A stretch of DNA of 52,945 nt from Candidatus Poribacteria bacterium (GTDB taxonomy: Bacteria; Poribacteria; WGA-4E; WGA-3G). A program made the translations under genes and the position numbers. Each line of letters opens with the position of its first letter. The stretch's first letter is position 1. Positions 42,479 to 52,005 of the stretch are shown here, piece after piece. The notes under the pieces are model-generated. The model was not told where the DNA came from and ran no database searches. It saw only the letters and a list, made by a program, of their open reading frames with translations. Location of the stretch: the NCBI GenBank assembly GCA_003635185.1, contig PYJA01000100.1:1-52945 (forward strand), read 5' to 3'.

Positions 42479-43657
42479 TTATTGAAAGGTAATAACAAGT
42501 TGCTGTTCCATCAGTTTTGCACCTGTGGCTTTAGTGTTTGTAAGGCTGCGTGGTAAAGCAACATGTCGCTTGAAACCGCCAATTGTAACGATTAACTCAT
42601 CGCCATGCTTCGCAAGGTTAACTTCTTGCTTGGTTAAAAATGGAAGTTGCATCACAAGTTGATAAATACCGTCAACTTTCCGAAATTGATACGGACTCTG
42701 TTCAGAAAATCTTTCTGCAGGATCAATGTCAGGATAGAGGACATCTCCCAACCTGCGGAGTCCCGTTTCCCCAACAATTTGATCGTCAAAAAGATTAACC
42801 TTCCAAATCGGCACATCCGAAAAATAGTTCTCGGCTTCTGCAATATACTGATGTTGTGTCTGTTTCCAAGCTTCAAAAAACTTTACATCAATCCCTTCAG
42901 GGAAAATACGGTTGATAATGATCGCGTCAATACATAATCCGTAAAGACAGAAGTACATAAATGCCCGTTGTGTCTCTTTGATGACGATTTTTTCTGGATT
43001 TGTTACCAAACGCACTGTCGTGATTTTGGGGTCCGTTAGCACTGTGTCTATACCTTCCAGTTTATCAAAGAGGTTCTGGATATTTTGGAAGTAAGTATCC
43101 TTAGGTATCGGGACAGAACTGACCTTTTCAATCACAGGTCCTGCGATTCTTGCAAGATTCCGTTCTAATTTGAAGATACGATTCATATACCATTCAAGTG
43201 TAGTGGGGATGCTAACAAACCGCAACGATTCACCAGTCGGTGCACAGTCAAGGATAATAACATCATACGTGTTTTCACGGACATATTGGTTGATGTAAAG
43301 CAGCGCGCAGATCTCTTCCATCCCCGGAAATACAGCTATCTCTTCTGCTACAAGCGTTTCAAGACCAGAACGATTCAATAAAGAACGGATGTAGTTATAA
43401 ACCTCATTCCAATATTCAACAATTGCGTCTTGAACGTTAATTTCCTGTATCCAAAGATTGTCGCTGATTTGTATCTGTTTTTCGGTAGGCTGTGCTATGA
43501 GGGACGCTTCACTATCAAACGAGTCGCGGAGCGAATGTGCTACGTCAAGTGAGATGACAAGCGTCTTATATCCAAGTGATGCCAACTTCATGCCTGTCGC
43601 AGCAGAGATAGTCGTTTTGCCGACACCTCCTTTACCCGTATAAAAAATAATTCGCAC
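42479..43657 (-). CDS. ArsA/Get3-type ATPase with C-terminal HSP20-like domain
   Basis: 392 aa. The deviant Walker A GKGGVGKTT (residues 8-16), switch I SLDVAHSLRDSF, switch II-type VIILDCAPTGESLRF and a helical middle identify the ArsA/Get3 family. The last 85 residues (YQFRKVDGIYQLVMQLPFL, then GDELIVTIGGFKRHVALP) form the alpha-crystallin-like domain seen in many bacterial members. These single-domain ArsA proteins are not necessarily arsenite pumps and may handle membrane proteins. It has a GTG start and no strong ribosome binding site. No ars genes are near. Confidence 0.88.
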   Translation of the reverse strand: MRIIFYTGKGGVGKTTISAATGMKLASLGYKTLVISLDVAHSLRDSFDSEASLIAQPTEKQIQISDNLWIQEINVQDAIVEYWNEVYNYIRSLLNRSGLETLVAEEIAVFPGMEEICALLYINQYVRENTYDVIILDCAPTGESLRFVSIPTTLEWYMNRIFKLERNLARIAGPVIEKVSSVPIPKDTYFQNIQNLFDKLEGIDTVLTDPKITTVRLVTNPEKIVIKETQRAFMYFCLYGLCIDAIIINRIFPEGIDVKFFEAWKQTQHQYIAEAENYFSDVPIWKVNLFDDQIVGETGLRRLGDVLYPDIDPAERFSEQSPYQFRKVDGIYQLVMQLPFLTKQEVNLAKHGDELIVTIGGFKRHVALPRSLTNTKATGAKLMEQQLVITFQ

Positions 43658-43790
43658 TGTTCAAAATCCAATTTATCTGTTTATTTTTTCTCCTAAGTAT
43701 ATCTTAAAATATAGCGGATTTGCAATAAGTTATTGATAGGATATAAATATAGTGAAGAATGGCGTGGTCCAATCGCAATTAATATCTTGT

Positions 43791-43832
43791 AGTCCAATCC
43801 GAAAATATGTGAACATATTTTCGGATTAGACT
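43791..43832. repeat. 20-bp near-perfect inverted repeat after the efflux operon
   Basis: AGTCCAATCCGAAAATATGT (43791-43810), a 2-base loop and its complement (43813-43832) with one mismatch. It lies 12 bases beyond the end of the RND pump gene and may end that transcript, but has no T-run. A related sequence (CCGAAAATAT...GGACAT) occurs at 41431, and a partial one near 24178, so it is probably part of a dispersed family. Confidence 0.6.
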
Positions 43833-43844
43833 ATAACATTCACT

Positions 43845-46800
43845 TTATTGATCGGCATTACGTTTTTCAACCATATAATACAACGCTGGTAAAACAAGCA
43901 GCGTCAAAAAGGTAGCAGTTATCATACCGCCGCTAATAACAATGGCAAGTGGCTTCTGAAGTTCTGCACCTGAACCGTGTGCAAGCGCGAGGGGGAGCAT
44001 CCCTAATCCTGTAGTTAAAGCCGTCATCAGTACTGGACTGATCCGTTCAGATGCTCCCTTCACGACAGCATCGTATAGCGACATGCCTTCTGAACGCAAT
44101 GCATTGATGTGTGAGACCAAGATGATTCCGTTGCGTACAGCAATGCCAAATAGTAGAATGAAACCCACCATAGACGGAATACTCAACACACCATCAGTGA
44201 GGAAAACACTCACAACCCCACCGATTAACGCCAACGGCAGGTTCAATATCACTAATATTGAAAGCCGCATTGAACCCATCGCAAGATAAAGTAAAATAAA
44301 GATACCGATAAAAACAAAGCATGTCTGAATTAGAATTCGTTTTTGCGCGCGCTGTTGACTTTCAAACTGCCCACCATAGGTAAGGAAATATTCTTCAGGT
44401 ATATCAACATGTGCCTTAATTTCTTTTTCAACTTCAGTAATAAAGTTGCCGAGGTCCCTATTCTGGACATTGCATTGAATCACGATACGGCGTGAGACGT
44501 TCTCACGGTTGATGGTATTCGGTCCGAAGCCAAAACTGACATCTGCCACCTGTTTCAATGGAATGAACGCCCCTGAAGGTGTCCGGAGTTTTAGATTGCC
44601 AAATGATTCAACGGTTTTGACAAGTGTTGGGTCAATCCGAACAACGAGGTCATACTGACGTTGTCCTTGGATAATTTGGCTGACTGTCTCGCCTTTGAAA
44701 GCCGCTTCTGCAAAGTGCGTTATGTCTTGAACGCTTAGACCGTAACGCGCTGCCTCAAAACGCTTAACTTTGATTTGTAGTTGTTCAACCTGCACCTGTT
44801 GTTCAACTTGTAAATCAGCAACACCATCAATTCCAGACATCACTGCTTCAATCTCCTCTGCTTTTTGCCTTAGTGTGTCAAGGTCGGGACCGAACAATTT
44901 CAATGCTACCTGCGCGCTGACACCCGACAAAAGATAATCCAGGCGGTGCTGTATCGGTTGACCAACGGATACTTGGACACCTGGAAAGTTTTCGGTGGAA
45001 AGCAGGTCGCGTACTTCAGCAAGGAGTTCTTCGCGTGTTTTGTCACGTTCATCTGGTGGAATGAAATTCACTACGATTTCATGGGAATTCACATCGTGCG
45101 CGTGTTCATCCGCTTCAGCGCGCCCGGTGCGACTGCTGACGCTTGTCACATCTTTAATTTTCTCCAACTTCCTTTCCATTTCACGACCAATACGTGTAGA
45201 TTCTTCAAGCGAGGTTCCGGGAGGTGAAAAAACACTGATTGTAAACGTAGCCTCATCCATCACAGGTAAAAATTCTCTCCCTAAACGCGGAACTGCTGCT
45301 ATAGTCAATATCACTAATAAGAGTGCCATTATTACAACTATCCAACGTAAACGCAGGACGAATGTGAGAATAGGACGATACGCGCGCTTAATCCACATGA
45401 CAACAGGCTGCAGCGTTAAGGCAGTTTCTACATCCGAATCGGGGGCTAATCTAACAATAAACAGCCGCCATTGCACCACAAGGTTACGAAAAAAACCAGA
45501 AACCCGTTTTCCTGAGGAATCAACTCCCGGAATGGGTTCATGTAACGGTATATCTCTAACGCGTCCCAACAGTAAATCGCTTAAAACAGGTACCACTGTT
45601 AAAGCCACAAGTAACGATGCTGCCATGGAAATCACAACTGCCCAACCGAGCGGACGAAACATTCTGCCCTCAATACCACTCAGACTGAATAGCGGTAAGA
45701 ACACGAGGATGATAATCAAGGTCGCAAAAACAATAGATACCCGCATCTCATCGCTTGCGCGTGTCACAACTTGTGTCGGTGTTTCGTCAGTCTCATCTCC
45801 TAAATCACGCAGATGAAAATATTCCTGCAATCGCCGAAAGATATTTTCTACATACACAATCGCATCGTCAACTACCATGCCAACAGCGATTGCCAATCCT
45901 GCAAGTGTCATGATGTTGAGCGTACCACCCTGCGAAAGCAGAACAATGATAGCGATAATCAAAGATAACGGGATAGCGGTGAGTGTAATCAGTGCTGTGC
46001 GGATATTAAAGAGAAAGATGATGAGGATAATAACAACCAAAATTGCACCATCCCGTAGTGCCTCTTTGACAGTATCCACAGCACGTCGAATTAAATCGGC
46101 TTGTGCATATTCAACTTCAAGCTGGACACCTGCCGGTAATGTTTTCTCAAGCGAGTTCAATTCCGCAGCTACTTTATCGCTAAGCTCAAGCGTATTTTCG
46201 CCGGGTTGTTTAATGATCTTACCTAATACAGTTTCTTCTCCATTGCGGCTCCCCGCTCCCCTGCGGATCTCAGGAAGCGATCCGATTTTGACTGTCGCAA
46301 CATCTTTGATAAGGACAGGTGTGTTATGTTCCCGGACATCAATCACAACATTTTCAATGTCGGTAACTGAGGAAATCCGCCCTAACCCTCTAATCATCAA
46401 TTCACGCGCATCCTTGATAAGAAACCCACCCGCAGCATTATCGTTGCTTTTTTCGAGTGCATGTGCCACATCTTCAAGTGAAATACCGTAGCTTACCAAT
46501 CGTTCGGGATTAACAAAGACCTGAAATTGTTTGATATAGCCTCCAATGTTTATAACATTGGCAATACCCCCCTGTGATTGCAAGCGATACCGTATCACCC
46601 AATCTGCTATGTCGCGCATCTCCATCGGGTCCAGTTTTTCTTTTCCTTCTGATTCATCAATCAGCGCGTATTCCATTATCTCTCCCAAAAGGGAAGAGGT
46701 AGGTAAGATAATTGGAGCATCAACGCCTTCCGGTAAATTTGGGGCAACAAGTAGAAGTCGTTCAGAGACCATCTGCCGTGCCAAATAGATATCCAATCCC

Positions 46801-47096
46801 CATTCAAATTCAACGAAAACGAGGGACAAACCGATTGCTGATGATGAGCGAACCCGTGTAACATCTGGAGCGCCGTTCATTGAACTCTCGATCGGTAATG
46901 TCACAAGAGTTTCCATCTCTTCAGGAGACCACCCATGTGCTTCTGTTAGGACAGTAATTCGCGGCGGATTGATGTCGGGATACACGTCAATTGGTGCCGT
47001 TTGAAACATTCTAAAGCCGATAATGACTGCCGCGATGACTCCACATATAACAAGAAGTCTGTTCCTCAGTGAAGTTTCGGTGATTTTTGACCACAT
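43845..47096 (-). CDS. Heavy-metal efflux RND transporter (CzcA/CusA family)
   Basis: 1,083-aa inner-membrane pump with the RND plan of two sets of six helices around large periplasmic loops. The start region APIDVYPDINPPRITVLTEA and MVSERLLLVAPNLPEGVDAP is typical of the heavy-metal subfamily, and TM4 carries GMVVDDAIVYVENIFRRL with the proton-relay aspartates. The metal cannot be chosen from sequence with certainty. A strong AAGGAGG site precedes the ATG, 24 bases after the adaptor gene. Forms a tripartite system with the adaptor and TolC-type genes upstream. Confidence 0.93.
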   Translation of the reverse strand: MWSKITETSLRNRLLVICGVIAAVIIGFRMFQTAPIDVYPDINPPRITVLTEAHGWSPEEMETLVTLPIESSMNGAPDVTRVRSSSAIGLSLVFVEFEWGLDIYLARQMVSERLLLVAPNLPEGVDAPIILPTSSLLGEIMEYALIDESEGKEKLDPMEMRDIADWVIRYRLQSQGGIANVINIGGYIKQFQVFVNPERLVSYGISLEDVAHALEKSNDNAAGGFLIKDARELMIRGLGRISSVTDIENVVIDVREHNTPVLIKDVATVKIGSLPEIRRGAGSRNGEETVLGKIIKQPGENTLELSDKVAAELNSLEKTLPAGVQLEVEYAQADLIRRAVDTVKEALRDGAILVVIILIIFLFNIRTALITLTAIPLSLIIAIIVLLSQGGTLNIMTLAGLAIAVGMVVDDAIVYVENIFRRLQEYFHLRDLGDETDETPTQVVTRASDEMRVSIVFATLIIILVFLPLFSLSGIEGRMFRPLGWAVVISMAASLLVALTVVPVLSDLLLGRVRDIPLHEPIPGVDSSGKRVSGFFRNLVVQWRLFIVRLAPDSDVETALTLQPVVMWIKRAYRPILTFVLRLRWIVVIMALLLVILTIAAVPRLGREFLPVMDEATFTISVFSPPGTSLEESTRIGREMERKLEKIKDVTSVSSRTGRAEADEHAHDVNSHEIVVNFIPPDERDKTREELLAEVRDLLSTENFPGVQVSVGQPIQHRLDYLLSGVSAQVALKLFGPDLDTLRQKAEEIEAVMSGIDGVADLQVEQQVQVEQLQIKVKRFEAARYGLSVQDITHFAEAAFKGETVSQIIQGQRQYDLVVRIDPTLVKTVESFGNLKLRTPSGAFIPLKQVADVSFGFGPNTINRENVSRRIVIQCNVQNRDLGNFITEVEKEIKAHVDIPEEYFLTYGGQFESQQRAQKRILIQTCFVFIGIFILLYLAMGSMRLSILVILNLPLALIGGVVSVFLTDGVLSIPSMVGFILLFGIAVRNGIILVSHINALRSEGMSLYDAVVKGASERISPVLMTALTTGLGMLPLALAHGSGAELQKPLAIVISGGMITATFLTLLVLPALYYMVEKRNADQ

Positions 47097-47120
47097 TGAT
47101 TTTCCTCCTTGGGACTGTGA

Positions 47121-49025
47121 TTAATGGTTATGTCCGGCGTGCGGATCAGTAACGACTGTGGAACCTGCTGAAGCTCTCTTGAGTTGATGAGCCCCTTGAA
47201 CGACCACACGTTCACCCGCAAGTAAGCCATCTTTGATTTCAACATATCGGTCATCTTTTGCACCTACTGCAACTTCATGTTTGAGATATGTGTTATCTGT
47301 CTCAACAAAGACAAACTTAGTTGCACCATCTTCAAGGACAGCATTCAACGGTACGCTCAAGACATCATCCAATTTTTCGATGACAAGTGTCTGTTCAGCA
47401 AACATTCCCGGTTTCAATTGACGTGTGGAATTATCAACTGCTGTCCAAAAATGGACAGTACGTTTTTCAGGGTTCACAACAGCAGAGATTTGAGAAATCT
47501 TACCCGTGAAAACTGTTCCAGGATAAGCAGGGACGCGAATTCGCACCTCACTGCCAATCTTCCACTTGTCCTGCAGAAGAGCAAGCATATCTTCGTAAGC
47601 CTCGCCTTCAACCCAGACGACATCAGTGTTGAGTACAGCGTACAAAGAGCTGCTTTTTTCAACGGTTGCGCCGAGTGTTACATCCTGCTTGATAATCTGT
47701 CCTGCGGTTGGTGCTGTAACGTGAAGTCGGGAATGAGATTTCCCAGTTTCAATAATTTTGTTTATCTCATCTGTTGTCCTACCAAAGACTTTGAGTTTTT
47801 GCTCAACTTTTGCTAACACGATAGCAGCATTACGTTGTGCTTCTTCTGTTTGAAGCAGTGCCTCTAACGCCTCTGAGCTCGTCATGAAAGGCGCGTAATT
47901 TTCGATGAGCTTATCGGCGGATAAATCTTTAAACGGGACAATTACATCCGTTTTCGCAATAGTTTCAAGATGCGTTTCAGTCAAACCAGTTGCCAATGCG
48001 CGCCGTTTATTTGCTTCCACTTTAATAACTGCTGATTTGTAGGCAGTTTCTGCATCAACCAATCCAGACGCTTCTTCAATCAAAGTAACATATTTCAAAG
48101 CCCCAACATTATCAGCCGTTTGTGATTTGTCCCCATTTTTGCTATCGATATTCAGCAGGACGAGAATTGGCGTTGTGCCATCATCACTAAGTATTTTTTC
48201 AAGCGTTTGTTCACTGATGCCGAGGATCTGAAATTGCCGCTTTACACCAGTAAATGCGTTAGTCGCTTTTGTGTATTCTGCTTTTTTGGCAATAAACTCT
48301 TTCTGTGCAGAAATACGTTTCTCAGTAAGCGTTTCAACACGTTCAAGCGTATTTGTGAGTAGTTTGCGTTCAACATCAGCCTTAACAAGATCAACACGCA
48401 TCTGTTCTAATGCCGAAATAGTCTTGGCAGTGGCTAATGCTTTATGCTTCAGATACGCTGTTTTCTGCTCTTGCATCTCCGTAAACGATTCCAGATAGTC
48501 AATTTGTCGGGTCTGCAATTCTAATCGTATCTGCTCAGCAAAAGCCGATTTCTGTTTAGTTAATTTGGTGTTTAACGACTTCTGTTGCTGGACTGCTTCA
48601 ATCAGGTCAATCTCAGCCAATTGCAAGTCTACGCTTTCCAATTCAAGTAGTACATCACCTTCTTTTACGGAGTCGCCAAGATTGAAATGGATGCGTTTTA
48701 CAATACCGCCGATTCTGGGTGTAACGATTGCCTGCTTTCCTGGATGGGCAATTATGTTGCCGGTAACCTGGACCACCTTTTCAATAGCACGAAGGTCTGC
48801 TTCAACGGTTTTCAACCCGATATTGGCTTTCGCTTTATCGGTGAGAGTAACAGCGTTTTTCGCGGCGTGTGCATGCGCGTCGTCTTGCTCTTTTCCTTCG
48901 TCTTCACTGTTTATCTGTTCTTCTGCCCAAGTTAATGTGAGGTAGGAGTTTGATGAAAACAAACCGCCTGTCGTTATCACATAAATTGCCAAAAATAGTA
49001 GTGTCAGATGAAAGTAGCGTTGCAT
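47121..49025 (-). CDS. RND efflux periplasmic adaptor (CzcB/CusB-like), unusually long
   Basis: 634 aa with a signal anchor (residues 5-23) and a His/acidic segment (EDEGKEQDDAHAHAAK). A barrel-sandwich hybrid (VTGNIIAHPGKQAIVTPRIG) flanks a long alpha-helical hairpin, and beta-barrel and membrane-proximal domains follow (VRIPAYPGTVFTGKI, VDNSTRQLKPGMFAEQTL). It ends DPHAGHNH. Typical adaptors are about 400 aa; the extra length is in the hairpin region (residues about 115-440). The His-rich ends suggest metal handling. ATG 49025 with AAGGAG is preferred to the GTG at 49052. It links the RND pump and TolC-type channel. Confidence 0.88.
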   Translation of the reverse strand: MQRYFHLTLLFLAIYVITTGGLFSSNSYLTLTWAEEQINSEDEGKEQDDAHAHAAKNAVTLTDKAKANIGLKTVEADLRAIEKVVQVTGNIIAHPGKQAIVTPRIGGIVKRIHFNLGDSVKEGDVLLELESVDLQLAEIDLIEAVQQQKSLNTKLTKQKSAFAEQIRLELQTRQIDYLESFTEMQEQKTAYLKHKALATAKTISALEQMRVDLVKADVERKLLTNTLERVETLTEKRISAQKEFIAKKAEYTKATNAFTGVKRQFQILGISEQTLEKILSDDGTTPILVLLNIDSKNGDKSQTADNVGALKYVTLIEEASGLVDAETAYKSAVIKVEANKRRALATGLTETHLETIAKTDVIVPFKDLSADKLIENYAPFMTSSEALEALLQTEEAQRNAAIVLAKVEQKLKVFGRTTDEINKIIETGKSHSRLHVTAPTAGQIIKQDVTLGATVEKSSSLYAVLNTDVVWVEGEAYEDMLALLQDKWKIGSEVRIRVPAYPGTVFTGKISQISAVVNPEKRTVHFWTAVDNSTRQLKPGMFAEQTLVIEKLDDVLSVPLNAVLEDGATKFVFVETDNTYLKHEVAVGAKDDRYVEIKDGLLAGERVVVQGAHQLKRASAGSTVVTDPHAGHNH

Positions 49026-49072
49026 TTTATGTCTCCTTATTGATATAGGCACGCTTTATGTGTTGTTAAGAC

Positions 49073-50323
49073 CTATTGCACTAATTCAATAGATGTGCCA
49101 ATTGCAGATTCAAGTTCTATGAATGCCTTGTGGTACGCTGCGAGCGCGTCGAAATAGGCAAATCGTGTTTTGACATATTCGTTCTGCATCAAAATCACTT
49201 CCAAGAGTTCTGCTTCCCCTAATTCATAAGCAGAACGCGTGAGGGTGAGGTTTTCGTTGAGCAACTTTAATAAATTGCTGTCATAAAACTTAAGGTTTTT
49301 TTCCGCAGCATTTACAGACAGAAATGCTGCCGTCACTTCACGAACAATTTGTCTCTCAGAATTGGTGATTTCTACCGCATCAACCTGTTTTTGTGCCTTT
49401 GCAGCATTTATCTCAGCACGATTCCAATCGAACAACGGCAAAGGTATTGAGAACTTTACTCCGAATCCTGTCGAGCCGAAACTACGTTCTGCAATGCCGC
49501 CAATACTTAGATCAGGAATGTTTGCTGCTTTTGCCAGCCTGTGAGTGTTTTCGGTCTGATTCACGTTTAATCTGAGCGACTTCAGGTCAGCACGATGTGC
49601 AAGTGCATGGGTCTTTAAAGTACCAAGTTTCAAATTGGTAGGGGCCTTTTTGGGCAACCCTCCAGTTGCAGTCGGGGTCGCGTCAAGCGGTGTTCCCATC
49701 AAACCGTTCAGGTCAAGTTGTATCAACTGCAAATCACTTTCTAATGTAGCAGCTTCACGCAACGCAGATTGCAGCTGAATATTCGCCAGGCCAACTTGTG
49801 TGACAGAAATATCGCCAGCGTCAAACTGAATACGTGCCATGTCGAGCATTTGTTGATTGTGTTTGATAATCTCTTTTGCCAACTTAAGCTTTTCTTGTAC
49901 AAGAATAAGCTGATAAAAAGCGAGTTTCACGGATTTAATGAGTTTCCGAGATTCATCTGTTAGTTCAAGGTTTACTTTTTCGAGGTTTATCTTCGCTATC
50001 TGTTTCCGATGGCGACGTTGACCGCCAAGTTCAAAGGTTTTCGTTAATTCAAATATCTGTTCCGCATGAGAACCACCGATAAATTCAGATTCCAATTCAG
50101 GATTACTCAGCAAAGCGATACTGTTAAGTTGGACTTGTGCAACCTTAACTTTTTCGCGTATCACCTTGAGTATTGGGTTTTCGCGTAACGCAGTTTGGAT
50201 TGCGGTTTCAAGATTGATCTCATCGTTTTGAACCGCGAAAGTGGTTATCGGTGAAACATTGCAGGTTAAAAAGTATATTATAAGGATTGCAATGGTAACG
50301 CCCAATCTGATTTTCATAAACAT
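49073..50323 (-). CDS. TolC-family outer-membrane efflux channel (CzcC/CusC-like)
   Basis: 416 aa with a signal peptide (to about residue 30) and two outer membrane efflux protein repeats rich in long amphipathic helices: LETAIQTALRENPILKVIRE, NPELESEFIGG and, in the second half, LPLFDWNRAEINAAKAQ with YELGEAELLEVI. It forms the exit duct of the metal efflux pump. The start is ATG 50323, with a second ATG two codons later; AGGAG lies 4 or 10 bases upstream respectively. First gene of the czcCBA-like cluster. Confidence 0.9.
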   Translation of the reverse strand: MFMKIRLGVTIAILIIYFLTCNVSPITTFAVQNDEINLETAIQTALRENPILKVIREKVKVAQVQLNSIALLSNPELESEFIGGSHAEQIFELTKTFELGGQRRHRKQIAKINLEKVNLELTDESRKLIKSVKLAFYQLILVQEKLKLAKEIIKHNQQMLDMARIQFDAGDISVTQVGLANIQLQSALREAATLESDLQLIQLDLNGLMGTPLDATPTATGGLPKKAPTNLKLGTLKTHALAHRADLKSLRLNVNQTENTHRLAKAANIPDLSIGGIAERSFGSTGFGVKFSIPLPLFDWNRAEINAAKAQKQVDAVEITNSERQIVREVTAAFLSVNAAEKNLKFYDSNLLKLLNENLTLTRSAYELGEAELLEVILMQNEYVKTRFAYFDALAAYHKAFIELESAIGTSIELVQ

Positions 50324-50485
50324 AATGCTCCTCGCAAGTTAGATGGTATAGAAGGCTACACGCAAGTAAGTGGCAATCAATAGTAATTGGATTGCTCCGC
50401 GTAGACCATACAATATGGGTTACACAATAATATTTTGATAGGCATCATTTTAGAACAACCGAATGCCTTCTCGTAAAGAATTTAA

Positions 50486-50491
50486 ATTATA
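50486..50491 (-). promoter_or_regulatory. Possible -10 element upstream of the efflux operon
   Basis: A perfect TATAAT on the minus strand lies about 165 bases before the TolC-type gene and after the end of the Cys/His-rich gene. No good -35 hexamer is found at 16-18 bases, so an activator-dependent promoter is possible. Nothing else is seen in this 213-base gap. Confidence 0.25.
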
Positions 50492-50536
50492 CAGAGTTCA
50501 GTACAAGGAGAGTGCTTAATAGCACCACAGGAAGGA

Positions 50537-50980
50537 TTAAATGAGGAGTGTTACAGTACGAAGAGAAATAAGTGTAGGATCAATTAATGGTGGAATGATT
50601 GAAAATGGGGTGGTTGTTGGAATGAAAGTATCAGGGACTTCATGTGAAATTGATGAAGTAGAAGAAACAGGACTGTGTGTTGATAACAAATATTCTTGAA
50701 CAGAAACGACGTACAACTCACTATTTAAGGACGCAAAGATAGGTAGGTCAATGCATTCGCCGCAGTGGTCATCAGGCGCAGCAGGTATCTCTGGGTGATC
50801 CAAGTCGTGAGAAGGAGCATCTGCACAGCATCCGTTAACAGCAAATTCAAATTCAACGTGCCCATCCTCGCCAATACAGAGGACATAGTTGGACAATTGC
50901 ATCGGAATTATAGCAAAATAGATAAATAACCAAATCAGCGGGATAATAGCGTTATTTTTTCTTAAAAAAAGAGATGTCAT
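50537..50980 (-). CDS. Small exported Cys/His-rich protein next to the metal efflux operon
   Basis: 147 aa with an N-terminal hydrophobic segment (residues about 12-30), then a region dense in potential metal ligands: LCIGEDGHVEFEFAVNGCC, DAPSHDLDHPE and DDHCGECIDLP. The C-terminus is Ser/Thr/Pro-rich with a final hydrophobic part. It precedes the efflux operon on the same strand. I know no named family; similar small proteins with CIG-x-DGHV and HCG-x-C-x-D patterns occur beside metal efflux genes. A periplasmic metal-binding or sensing role is inferred. Confidence 0.65.
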   Translation of the reverse strand: MTSLFLRKNNAIIPLIWLFIYFAIIPMQLSNYVLCIGEDGHVEFEFAVNGCCADAPSHDLDHPEIPAAPDDHCGECIDLPIFASLNSELYVVSVQEYLLSTHSPVSSTSSISHEVPDTFIPTTTPFSIIPPLIDPTLISLRTVTLLI

Positions 50981-51100
50981 TTTGCACCATTCTTAAATTC
51001 AAGTACCTAACGGTTCACATACAAGTTCAAACTATATCATGAAGTATACACAATTTTCGAGCAGTATGTCAAGGAGAATAAGGCTTTTGTGCAGGGTTAT

Positions 51101-51406
51101 TTAGTTTTCGGTATTTCTGAACCATTTTATCACAAATGTTGTTAATGTATCATTATCTTGGATAGCCGCGACACCTCTCGCGAATGTGATAACTGCTGTA
51201 ATCGGTGCTGCGGTTGTTAAGTAATCACTGCTAACAACAACTGATTGTATCAAAGCATGATCACCAGCGCCATCATCACCAGCAGTGTCGGCATCTGAAT
51301 TGTGTGTTGCTTTTCTGCGCTTGCGAATAGCACAAACATTATTTTCTGTGAGTTCTAAACAAAAAACGAACTCGCAGAATATTACACAGGTTTTTCGGCA
51401 AATCAA
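51101..51406 (-). CDS. Hypothetical reading frame, doubtful
   Basis: A 101-codon frame. Its second half (SVVVSSDYLTTAAPITAVIT) has a natural-looking composition; the first half, rich in Cys and Phe, does not. No clear ribosome binding site, motif or neighbour supports it. It could be a gene fragment in the 490-base gap between the Cys/His-rich gene and the M61 pseudogene. The rest of that gap appears empty. Confidence 0.25.
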   Translation of the reverse strand: MICRKTCVIFCEFVFCLELTENNVCAIRKRRKATHNSDADTAGDDGAGDHALIQSVVVSSDYLTTAAPITAVITFARGVAAIQDNDTLTTFVIKWFRNTEN

Positions 51407-51470
51407 CGGGACACATAGTGATAAAGCTACTTGAATCTAACAATATTGTCCAAACTTTAGTTATTATAAG

Positions 51471-51998
51471 TTAATTGTTTCCTAAAATACTCGCTAAGAT
51501 AGCGCGCTGTAACCGGTTTGTTTCTGCCTTTTTGGTGATACGAACACTTGCATCCCTTGTTGTAGGTGGATTTTCAGAAATTCCGTTTAGCGTGATGGGT
51601 AGGGTAAGCGTTTCATCGTTTTCTTCGATTGTTACCGTTAGTTCGTCTCCAGATGCCCAGTTTTTCGCACTTTCGCGAAGATCCGCAAATGATTCAACTT
51701 TCATGTCCTCCACAGCAAGCAAACGCCACGTTTCTTTCTGTAAACTTGTTTTAAGTACATCAATTATATAGTCAGTTGTCGGTAATTCTTCGCTGTATTC
51801 TATTTGTACATCTAAACCTGCATAGTTGAAATATTCAGTAAGGGGGAGCCGCTCTTTTCCTGTGACATATTTTCTAAAAAATGAATCGAAATCTTTACCT
51901 GCGACTTTATTGACAGTTCTAATGATGTCGCGCTGCGTATATTCTATAGAAGGCTCATGAATAATTTTAATGCAAAGTTCTTTAAAATCGTTTATACT
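51471..51998 (-). pseudogene. M61-family metallopeptidase, C-terminal fragment
   Basis: The minus strand reads without interruption from 51998 to the stop at 51471. It gives EYTQRDIIRTVNKVAGKDFD, FFRKYVTGKERLPLTEYFNY and AGLDV, then a PDZ-like end (AVEDMKVESFADLRESAKNW, GDELTVTIEENDETL). This is the terminal part of M61 glycyl-aminopeptidase-like proteins. The catalytic HExxH half is missing: an in-frame stop (51999-52001) lies directly upstream and an IS1595-type transposase starts at 52006 in the opposite direction. Loss of the 5' part by insertion is the simplest reading. Confidence 0.7.
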
Positions 51999-52005
51999 TT
52001 AAGGT

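Noticed and set aside
42479..43657. Arsenite pump (arsenic resistance) assignment for the ArsA-type ATPase
   Set aside because: It is a single-domain ArsA/Get3 with an HSP20-like tail and no arsB, arsC, arsD or arsR gene nearby.
44995..45816. 273-codon plus-strand frame opposite the RND pump gene
   Set aside because: Ser/Arg/Thr-rich composition typical of an antisense shadow; the minus-strand RND protein is unmistakable. The same applies to 39716-40276 opposite hslU.
50541..50699. 52-aa plus-strand frame with a GGAAGGA-like site
   Set aside because: It is antisense to the C-terminal part of the Cys/His-rich exported protein, which has a signal-like N-terminus and conserved-looking ligand pattern; no homology recognised for the plus frame.
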